Part shown: in pieces, positions 9,801 to 15,923 of the stretch
Numbering within the stretch: the first letter of the stretch is position 1
How the letters are laid out: every line of letters begins with the position of its first letter
NCBI GenBank assembly: GCA_964438515.1
Contig: CAYTLK010000031.1
Location: forward strand, 1 to 37,211
DNA length: 37,211 nucleotides
Source: RGIG3701 sp964438515
GTDB taxonomy: Bacteria; Planctomycetota; Planctomycetia; Pirellulales; Thermoguttaceae
Direction of reading: 5' to 3'
The notes under the pieces: generated by a model
Told to the model about the DNA's origin: nothing
Database searches by the model: none
What the model saw: only the letters and a program-made list of their open reading frames with translations
Made by a program: the position numbers and the translations under genes

Positions 9801-10133
9801 ATCTTCGTCCAAACATCGGATCAATTCGGAAACCAAAGGGGAGATTTCGCTGCAATCCCGCAAAAAGGTACAGTTTCTTCCTTCCGCACGTTCGACCCAG
9901 TTGGAATCCAATACGTCCTGCGTGGGTTTCGGCGTAATGAGGATCGCGTCGGACGGCTCTTCGTAAATGTACAAACCGTACATCGGATTTGCAGTTTTTC
10001 GGGTTCGACGGAGTACTTCCGGATGATACGCAGCCGTCCAGGCGGTCAAAATTTCCTGACTGTCCTGCGGCGCTCCATCCAAGGAAAGTGAATCCATTCC
10101 CTGCGACGGAAGGACGACAAAAACTTCTCTCAT
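6891..10133 (-). CDS. GH38-like (alpha-mannosidase family-like) protein, probably divergent
   Basis: This 1080-residue protein has the layout of a glycoside hydrolase family 38 enzyme. A deacetylase/hydrolase-type barrel region spans about residues 160-480, where ARRRYGLTPMLPNILKHLG parallels the family segment in which the catalytic domain selects its substrate. A helical spacer follows, then a C-terminal beta-sandwich from about residue 690, with LTLRFDPYTGHLRAVYDNQN typical of GH38 C-terminal domains. The N-terminus lacks the His-X-His-X-Asp metal motif normally seen near the start of GH38 enzymes (it begins MREVFVVLPSQGMDSLSLDG), so activity is doubtful. No signal peptide is visible, implying a cytoplasmic location. 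A low-complexity insert (EAKDAKDAKEAEAEGE) lies near residues 112-150. The start is supported only by a weak AAAGAGAG. Confidence 0.65.
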   Translation of the reverse strand: MREVFVVLPSQGMDSLSLDGAPQDSQEILTAWTAAYHPEVLRRTRKTANPMYGLYIYEEPSDAILITPKPTQDVLDSNWVERAEGRNCTFLRDCSEISPLVSELIRCLDEDAAKEAKDAKDAKEAEAEGEIESAKDIEFGKENETGKNAEETTHADCGKPLSNDVENSSFEMPQAADFLAFGMMHLLSELMAYKLQYMSYLDDFSFKKLVLAAVDAFFEGNAANARREMQSAWDQLIQSRQYYAPQDGFLFDLTLLDVAYLPESFQNEAENAEKMNLLATADALEKMRSESPKMFEAFRKSLDAGKICLVGGESFETELPLLSQDGIISRLKQGISKYRTVLNEKRPVIFARRRYGLTPMLPNILKHLGFTGALHFTLDDGRFPTAEQSRIAWKGPENASIEAIARIPMNAAETDAVAQLPLRIAGSLNVDNAFGAVFAHWAGENTTSSWYELLKRACRWSPIFGNLNTFSECFEATKYSSTDEKFTADRYVSPYLSQAAAENAVDPISRWARYHQLRTRLEAVQSLENMDALLEGESAGKTKDSVQNLLQKIDQLPEIRKDFFGTAWQEMLVLERKAMERISHRISDGTRKNALLLLNPWSFTAFRTTDLTEAEKILSVSRLIPEEKGCVKRHILEKNATNTKKTLHAAFSEVPAFGFSVLRDDSEGKSDALNLEQNPTGEKPARSWFPWGAGKKKNEVLPPSVFKDVETGMWIITNENLTLRFDPYTGHLRAVYDNQNRGNRFSQQLAMRLKSVPFDSLSEETQEEYSLMAADTFKPTILADRSELEVSGRLMSRRGEILALFTQTTRLRRGSSVVEFEVFLDPKREPGKNPWQSYYASRLAWGDPTVDLYRNIGYTKLPTASKKLEAPYFIDVRPIHYTATTRIVSSMTHELAQRVKGTELRSENFLPERSSETEYSDRRLTLLSNGLPWHRSIGNSRLDTLLIVRGETSRHFRFAVSVNTPYPANTALQFMAPTVSVPLALKKDSSAAPSGWFARVSHRNVVVTHWETVSGGVRVRFAETEGRKTKITFQTLHPVEKAAQTDFFGENINTLPIDGDKIQFEISQFGFVEICVQFKY

Positions 10134-10233
10134 AGTACTCTCTTTATTCCATTCATCGGGAAGGGTAAAACGACTTAATTGAATATTGTATGTTACATAT
10201 TAAATAAAAATACATAATCAAACAATCACAGAA

Positions 10234-10878
10234 TCACGTCAAAAACTTTTCAATCAGTTTGGAAATCGCCATACATTGCACCGCCGAGTGCTTCGAATTC
10301 TCATCAACACTGGGATTCAACGCAATTGCAGAAAGATTTTTCGGAAGATTCAGTAAAAAATCCAGCAGCCGTTTCGGCGACTCCACCCGCAACAGTTCGT
10401 AACGTGAGGAATGCTCGAGGCGGGAACGATATTCTTTCGCTTTCTGATTGGCGGTGAACATCGCAAGCACAAGCTGCTGTTCCGCCGTGGTGATCGCCGC
10501 ATAGTTTCCATCCGTCTGACGAAGGAAAAAAACCGGATAGTCCCAAGGCGAACGCGCGTATAAAAGATGTTTTTTCACCATTTCATACAACGTCAGACAT
10601 TCGGTTTGTAAATGTCCGTCTTTCAAAACCGAATCCACTGCAATGTGCGTCACGCCTTCCGGCTGAACGGCCAAAACACGTCCCAGCTCGCGTTCGTCGT
10701 GCAAAAAACGGACTTCCGCCCCTTCCAGCCCCACCGCCTGAATAAAATCTTCTGCCAGCGACTCGGTCGTAAAGACCAAAATCGCATATTCCGGCTTTTC
10801 CTCCGGACTGTCCGGCGTCGCCATCGTCGCGTAACCGGAACCTACACGAATAATAAATACGGGGTACGATTGAATCAT
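10234..10878 (-). CDS. Two-module SseB-like protein, function unknown
   Basis: This 214-residue protein looks like two copies of one small domain. Module 1 has EYAILVFTTESLAEDFIQAV and later VTHIAVDS; module 2 has QQLVLAMFTANQKAKEYRSR and later LSAIALNPS. The pattern of strand, acidic turn, helix, then hydrophobic strand ending in D/N-P resembles SseB N-terminal domains found in secretion-related and orphan proteins. The assignment is by pattern only. No signal peptide or membrane segment is seen. The ATG at 10878 has no clear ribosome-binding site. It lies between the GH38-like gene and lptB on the same strand, with about 100 bases downstream and 62 upstream. Confidence 0.6.
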   Translation of the reverse strand: MIQSYPVFIIRVGSGYATMATPDSPEEKPEYAILVFTTESLAEDFIQAVGLEGAEVRFLHDERELGRVLAVQPEGVTHIAVDSVLKDGHLQTECLTLYEMVKKHLLYARSPWDYPVFFLRQTDGNYAAITTAEQQLVLAMFTANQKAKEYRSRLEHSSRYELLRVESPKRLLDFLLNLPKNLSAIALNPSVDENSKHSAVQCMAISKLIEKFLT

Positions 10879-10940
10879 AATTTATTTTCAAACAAAATAG
10901 GGGTTCCAACCAAATGGCGGATTCCAAACAAATAGCGGAT

Positions 10941-11849
10941 TCAGTCCAAATGTACACGCACCGACGAATCCGTACGCCACGAAGGTTCGACTTTTGGAGC
11001 GGCATTCGATTCCTTGGACGCATTTCGAGGAACGTAATTCCGGAATATTTCGGAAATTTGACTTCCATACGGCGTTATAAGCGCCTGTGCTTCAGGAATC
11101 TGCAGTTTCGTAAACTCAAACGGGTCACCGTTGAACACCACACGCCCCTTGAACAAAAAAATGACGCGATCCGCAATCTTCAAAATCTGGTCGATTCGAT
11201 GATCAATAATCAAAAAGGAAACGCCGCTTCTTCGCAGTTCCAAAAACAGTTTTCCACAGCGCGCAATCATCTCCGCATCCAATGCATTGTACGGTTCATC
11301 CATCAAAATCAGACGCGGACGCCGAATAAAGGAACGCGCTATTTCGAGCCTTCGCTGTTCTCCGCCCGAAAGATGCTTTGCTTTGGAATCTCGTCTCTCA
11401 TAGAGTTCAAACTCGTTTAGTAAATCGTCACAAAATTCTTCGCGAGTTTTCAAATCCGGATTTCTCGCCTGCATACTTTTTTTCAAATCTCTCGGATTCA
11501 TGATTTCCATGATTCCCAACAGGTTTTCGCGGGCGGTCAACGTTGCAAAAACACTAGGTTTCTGCGACAAATAACAAATTCCATTCTGTGCACGCTTATA
11601 CAACGGTTCCGTCGTAATGTTGCGCCATTTTTCTTCTTTTTCATCATACTGCATGATGGAACCGGAGGAAGGCCGCGTCAGACCGGAAAGCATATCGAAC
11701 GTCGTCGATTTTCCAGCGCCGTTTCCGCCCAAAAGTCCCACAATTTCCTGCGAGTACACATCCATCGATACATCTATCACAGGCGTAATTTTACGGAAAA
11801 AACCAAAATTTTTAACAAGATGTTCTGCTCGTATAATTGGAACGGTCAT
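10941..11849 (-). CDS. lptB: LptB-like ABC transporter ATPase
   Basis: This 302-residue ATPase most resembles LptB, the cytoplasmic motor that drives lipopolysaccharide from the inner membrane to the outer membrane with LptFG. Walker A is GGNGAGKST (near residue 37), the signature is LSGGEQRRLEIARS, Walker B is LILMDEP, and the H-loop is LIIDHRI. NGICYLSQKPSVFATLTARENL matches the LptB Q-loop region. A C-terminal extension of about 55 residues beyond the usual end contains no recognisable domain. Compared with LptB there is an insert after SGSI (YDEKEEKWRNITTEPLYKR). AAGGAG lies upstream of the ATG. LptF/G/A/C partners are not in the window, so another branched-chain-type ABC ATPase remains possible. 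Confidence 0.75.
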   Translation of the reverse strand: MTVPIIRAEHLVKNFGFFRKITPVIDVSMDVYSQEIVGLLGGNGAGKSTTFDMLSGLTRPSSGSIMQYDEKEEKWRNITTEPLYKRAQNGICYLSQKPSVFATLTARENLLGIMEIMNPRDLKKSMQARNPDLKTREEFCDDLLNEFELYERRDSKAKHLSGGEQRRLEIARSFIRRPRLILMDEPYNALDAEMIARCGKLFLELRRSGVSFLIIDHRIDQILKIADRVIFLFKGRVVFNGDPFEFTKLQIPEAQALITPYGSQISEIFRNYVPRNASKESNAAPKVEPSWRTDSSVRVHLD

Positions 11850-11959
11850 CGTTCGAAATCTCCTTTAGCTGATTCTCAGTTCATTCAATGTTTTCCGTAC
11901 AGTAATTTATGCTCACTAATTTTCACACGTTTTCCAAAACTTTAACGATTTTGATTCTC

Positions 11960-12006
11960 GGGAAACGCCAATTAAATCCAGAATTTTGAATTATTCAGCG
12001 TTTCCC
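11960..12006. promoter_or_regulatory. Inverted repeat in the lepB-lptB gap
   Basis: GGGAAACGC (11960-11968) and GCGTTTCCC (11998-12006) form a perfect 9-bp inverted repeat around a 29-base AT-rich loop. Beside it, CTAGTATTC occurs twice 16 bases apart (12006-12031). The repeat lies downstream of the signal peptidase gene and upstream of lptB, both on the minus strand. It could terminate one or regulate the other; there is no adjacent long T run. Confidence 0.45.
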
Positions 12007-12037
12007 TAGTATTCTACGATTCTAGTATTCAACGTTT

Positions 12038-13996
12038 TTAATGAATTTTCCGAAACTTTTTAAAATTCGGCACAAACGGCTTCCACGGATGCGGCCAGTA
12101 CACGTAATACGCCTCTCCAACAAGCATGGATTCCGGTACATAATACTCAGTCACAAAGGACGCGCGCTGCGGCGTATAATCCGGATACATCCAGCAACGG
12201 CAGTCCGCACTGTTCGTACTGTTGTCGCCCAACATGAAATACTGTCGTTCCCCGGTTGAATCCAGCGCAAATTCCACCGACCGCAGCGAATGAAACGCCG
12301 CCGCCCACTGTTCCGGATCCGTGTAAAAATCCATTCTGGGAGTGTAATCGGTCATTCCGCCATATTCGGACTTTGTACAAAAATCAGTCATTACGCTTGC
12401 ATCCCGTCCGCGAGCCACATAATAAATATCGCGGCAGATGCGCAGATGCGACAGATTCACCTCGCAGTTTTTGCAGCCGATCTGAACGGGGGTTAAATCT
12501 TCCACTTTCGGAATACTTGCGACGTCCGGCCCCGATTCCATATCGCGATAGGCGGTGGGAAGATCGAATTTAAGGACTTTATTATCGACCCATACAAAAA
12601 CCTGCTCGTCCACATTTGCGATTCGGAATTTATAGATGTCGGTTCCATTCATGTTCGATTGCGCTTTGCAAACGTACGTTTCTTCTTTATTTTCGTTCTT
12701 TTTATCATAAAGTGCGTTTTTCTCCGCATTTTCATAATCCGGACGCGCAGGAATTTCCAACCGAACCTCCCCATTTTGAAGATTTACGGTGCAGAAGAAC
12801 TGTTTTCCGGCTCGCTCCATTTCGACACAAAACTCACCGGTTTTCAGCGAGCGGACGTCCACCGTGCACTCAAAAATCAGGTCTTTCACCCAGTGTCGGC
12901 CATAATGCGAGTCGGGAACATCCGGAATGACGTTTCCTTCCATATTATACGGAGCCGAAATTTTCGTGTTGTAAGCCGTCATATCCGTAATTAAACGCGG
13001 TTTCGGTGAGGGAGTCTGTCCCAATTCCACCATCCGCCAATCGTTCTGATTTAAAACCAGATTTTCATAAACGAGCCAGCTGCGCAGTTCATCGGAACGC
13101 GTCGATTTGAACAAAAACTCCCGGCCATCCGGACTCGTCTGCCAAGATGTGTATTTCATCGTATCGTTTCCGATCCTCACGATGTTTTTCGGATGCCAGC
13201 GCGGCGGACAGTTCACCTGCTGCAGTCGTTTACTTTGAAAATCGTTTTCATAAACAGGAAGCATCGTTGCAAGAATCTTTTCGGGAGGTTTGCGCGCAAT
13301 TTGGAACGGTGTTTCGTTTTCCAACGCGCTTTCTTCGGCTTCTTCCAGCGTTTTTAACGGTTCGGAAACGTTTTCCAGATTTCCATTTTTTGTCTTTTTT
13401 GCTTCCTGGTCGGTTTTCGGAGGTTTAATGAAAACATTTCCGCCAAAAATCCGAATGGTTTCCCCCGGAAGTCCCACACATCGTTTGATGAAATTCGTGT
13501 TTCCGCCGCCGGGAAACAGAAAAACCACAACGTCCCATCTTTTCGGACTGGAAATGTAATACGGATACTTTCCGACGAGAATTCGATCTCCGCTGTAATT
13601 TGGATTTCCTTTCCCCTGTTCCATTTGGGCTTTAAAATCCAAAATAGCGTCGCAATTGGGACAGAGAGCGAAATCGACGCTGCTTCCTTCGATGACCCCC
13701 ACCTGAAACGGTGCGCCGCATTCGGGACATTCCACGTCTTTATGCTGACCGAAGAGCGTTGGAGCCATTGAGCCTGTCGGAATCACAAACATTTCCGCCA
13801 AAAAGGTTCGAAAAAGAAACGCCAGCACAAACGCAATCGAAATGGATTCGAAGATTTCACGTACCGTGCGCCCCATCTCCTCTTTCGGCTTTTCCGATTC
13901 GGAGGGAGTGACGGTATTTGCCGCGAGGTCTGCATTTGCGTCTTTTTTGCGAAAATCTGAAGCATCGTTTTTTTTATTTTTATTTTTGTCCGACAC
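12038..13996 (-). CDS. lepB: Signal peptidase I with zinc-ribbon insert and large central insertion
   Basis: Signal peptidase I cleaves Sec and Tat signal peptides at the outer face of the cytoplasmic membrane. From the GTG at 13996 (AGGTGA just upstream) it has 652 residues, two to three times the usual length. A charged Lys/Asn/Asp-rich leader precedes one membrane segment (about 48-70). The catalytic serine lies in FVIPTGSMAPTLFG (Ser76) and the general-base lysine in GDRILVGKYPYY (Lys143). Between them sits a zinc-ribbon-like insert with CPEC (90-93) and CPNC (112-115). The last conserved box is YFMLGDNSTNSADCRCW near the end. Between the FIKRCVGLPGE strand and that box lies an insertion of about 350 residues with beta-rich, lectin-like character (FECTVDVRSLKTGEFCVEME). 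The zinc ribbon fits planctomycete signal peptidases. An in-frame ATG at 14086 would add 30 residues. Confidence 0.88.
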   Translation of the reverse strand: MSDKNKNKKNDASDFRKKDANADLAANTVTPSESEKPKEEMGRTVREIFESISIAFVLAFLFRTFLAEMFVIPTGSMAPTLFGQHKDVECPECGAPFQVGVIEGSSVDFALCPNCDAILDFKAQMEQGKGNPNYSGDRILVGKYPYYISSPKRWDVVVFLFPGGGNTNFIKRCVGLPGETIRIFGGNVFIKPPKTDQEAKKTKNGNLENVSEPLKTLEEAEESALENETPFQIARKPPEKILATMLPVYENDFQSKRLQQVNCPPRWHPKNIVRIGNDTMKYTSWQTSPDGREFLFKSTRSDELRSWLVYENLVLNQNDWRMVELGQTPSPKPRLITDMTAYNTKISAPYNMEGNVIPDVPDSHYGRHWVKDLIFECTVDVRSLKTGEFCVEMERAGKQFFCTVNLQNGEVRLEIPARPDYENAEKNALYDKKNENKEETYVCKAQSNMNGTDIYKFRIANVDEQVFVWVDNKVLKFDLPTAYRDMESGPDVASIPKVEDLTPVQIGCKNCEVNLSHLRICRDIYYVARGRDASVMTDFCTKSEYGGMTDYTPRMDFYTDPEQWAAAFHSLRSVEFALDSTGERQYFMLGDNSTNSADCRCWMYPDYTPQRASFVTEYYVPESMLVGEAYYVYWPHPWKPFVPNFKKFRKIH

Positions 13997-14104
13997 ACTG
14001 TCACCTGAATTTGTATAAAAAAATAATTTCCAGTCCCTTTGCACGGAATGATTCGGGGCCGTTTCCGCCTCGAACCTTCCGCACACAAACGAAATTCGGC
14101 AAAA

Positions 14105-15295
14105 TCAAAGAATACCAGGCTCTTTGACTTCGATTCCCTTCAGCGCCATCTTCAACGCTTCGAGGTTCGGCGCCACTTCGTACGCCACTTCACGCGTAAT
14201 CATCTGTTTTTCCACGAGTTCCTTTAACGATTTCGTGAAATCCTGCATTCCTTCCTGGTAGCCGATACGAATGGCGTCCGCAAGTTTTTCGTCTTGTTCT
14301 TCCAGAATCAGTTTCTGAATCGTTGGGTTGAAAAACATCACTTCGCACGTCGGAACACGTGAAACGCCCGGCATAATCGATTTCAGCAGTTTTTGAGCCA
14401 CGATTCCTTTCAGGTTGAACGCAAGCGCACTGCGCAGCGCCTTATGCATATCCTGCGGGAAAAGGTCCAAAATACGGTTGATGGTCGTCGGGGCGGTCGA
14501 TGCGTGAATGGTTCCGAACACCAAGTGACCGGTTTCCGCAGCATGAATAGCCGTTTCGAACGTTTCCTGGTCTCGCATTTCACCCACGAGAATAATATCG
14601 GGGTCTTCACGGACGGCGTGCTTCATTCCGATCATAAAGTCTTTCACGTCCATTCCGATTTCACGCTGATTTATCAGACATTTATCCTCAGTAAACGTAA
14701 ATTCGATCGGGTCTTCCAGCGTCAAAATATGCTTTTTATATCGGGCGTTAATCCAGTTCAGCATGGAACCAATCGTCGTGGATTTTCCGGAACCTGTGAT
14801 TCCCGCCAGCAGCACCATCCCCTGCGAGTACTGACAGAGTTTTTCGAGCGACGACGGCAAAAACAGCTTTTCAAACTCTGGAATCGTATTATTCACACGG
14901 CGCGCCACAAGCCCCATGTGTCCCAGCTGCTGCAAAATATTCACACGAAAACGCCAGCTGATTCCGTCCACTTCCACAACGTGCGCAAAGTCGGCACCCC
15001 CGTCTTCATCAAAAATGCGGCGATTTCGCTCATCCATAATGTCGAACAGCATATCGACCATTTCTTCGTCCGGAATTGGCGGATGATTCAGCGCTTTCAG
15101 GTCGCCGCCGACTCGCACATACGGAGGACGATCCGCCTTCAAATGAAGGTCCGACCCTTTCAGACGAACCACCGCCTTAAAAAATTTGTCGACTTTGTGC
15201 TCGCGTTTCTGATGACGGAGCTTGTATTCCTCCGCATCGCGCTGAGCTGCCGTCTGAGGCGGTGTTACTATGGATTTGCTTTCTGCTTCTGACAT
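14105..15295 (-). CDS. pilT: Type IV pilus retraction ATPase PilT
   Basis: This 396-residue hexameric ATPase powers type IV pilus retraction in twitching motility and DNA uptake. The N-terminal domain has KGSDLHLKADRPPYVRVGGD. The ATPase core has Walker A GITGSGKSTTIGSML, the Asp box ILTLEDPIEF, Walker B DPDIILVGEMRDQETFETAI and the His box TGHLVFGTIHAS. The C-terminus has the AIRIGYQEGMQDF region typical of PilT. It lies 108 bases upstream of lepB on the same strand. No pilin or assembly genes are nearby, so it is an orphan copy here. PilU is the closest alternative. Confidence 0.92.
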   Translation of the reverse strand: MSEAESKSIVTPPQTAAQRDAEEYKLRHQKREHKVDKFFKAVVRLKGSDLHLKADRPPYVRVGGDLKALNHPPIPDEEMVDMLFDIMDERNRRIFDEDGGADFAHVVEVDGISWRFRVNILQQLGHMGLVARRVNNTIPEFEKLFLPSSLEKLCQYSQGMVLLAGITGSGKSTTIGSMLNWINARYKKHILTLEDPIEFTFTEDKCLINQREIGMDVKDFMIGMKHAVREDPDIILVGEMRDQETFETAIHAAETGHLVFGTIHASTAPTTINRILDLFPQDMHKALRSALAFNLKGIVAQKLLKSIMPGVSRVPTCEVMFFNPTIQKLILEEQDEKLADAIRIGYQEGMQDFTKSLKELVEKQMITREVAYEVAPNLEALKMALKGIEVKEPGIL

Positions 15296-15321
15296 ATGAT
15301 TCTTTCCCCATAAAAAAAAGT

Positions 15322-15903
15322 TTAATTATTTAAATCTGTCTGAAAAAATGCGTATTCCTTTTCCAGCTCCGTCAGCCAGAGCGGGTGCATCTTACCAACG
15401 GGAATCAAAAGGCCGTTCTGGTACTGCGCCACAAGTTGAAAACCGTTATAATTATCGTAAAACTTTGCCTCATCGCACCACGGAAGGATGGCGCAAAGGT
15501 CCTGAAAACGTTTTTGAAACCTGCGGCTCACGTCCTTTTTCGGGATGGAGTGTCCGCCGAGACGAACTCGATTTTCGATGCGTGCGAGGCTTTCTTCAAG
15601 CGTATCCAGCGCCACATAATGCAGCTCAATCCGAAAACCTGCGTCTTTTGCTTTTTGGACGGTTTCTTTCGGCTGGTGCCCGGAAAGGGTGGTTTCCTGT
15701 GTGAAACTCATCCCCCAACGGAGACAGTGCCGGATTTGATTCAGGGTCATTTTACCTGCCTGAACTTTTCCGATTCCGAGTTCAGCGGCGGCGCTGTCCG
15801 TATTGAGGAACTGTCCCAATTCGTTCGTTTGAGCCAGCAAAAGCCCTGCCAAACTGCTTTTTCCGACACCATTCACACCAGCGATCAGCGTAAAAACGGG
15901 CAT
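15322..15903 (-). CDS. Zeta-toxin-like P-loop NTPase/kinase
   Basis: This 193-residue P-loop protein belongs to the zeta-toxin-like group formerly called predicted ABC-type ATPases (COG4185). Walker A is AGVNGVGKSSL near residue 8. The substrate-side motif NTDSAAAELG replaces the usual Asn-Pro-Asp. TQETTLSGH, RIELHYVALDTLEESLARIENRV and GGHSIPKKDVSRRF are the characteristic downstream boxes, and KFYDNYNGF is the final one. Zeta toxins phosphorylate peptidoglycan sugar precursors; this group is less well characterised. I chose the ATG at 15903, which leaves 20 bases after the restriction-modification gene on the same strand; a longer reading would overlap it. No epsilon-like antitoxin is visible. 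The pairing with the restriction enzyme suggests a defence or addiction role, which is inference. Confidence 0.75.
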   Translation of the reverse strand: MPVFTLIAGVNGVGKSSLAGLLLAQTNELGQFLNTDSAAAELGIGKVQAGKMTLNQIRHCLRWGMSFTQETTLSGHQPKETVQKAKDAGFRIELHYVALDTLEESLARIENRVRLGGHSIPKKDVSRRFQKRFQDLCAILPWCDEAKFYDNYNGFQLVAQYQNGLLIPVGKMHPLWLTELEKEYAFFQTDLNN

Positions 15904-15923
15904 TTTGTTTCCACTCTTTCCTA

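Noticed and set aside
14393..15292. Plus-strand open frame (299 codons)
   Set aside because: Antisense shadow of pilT.
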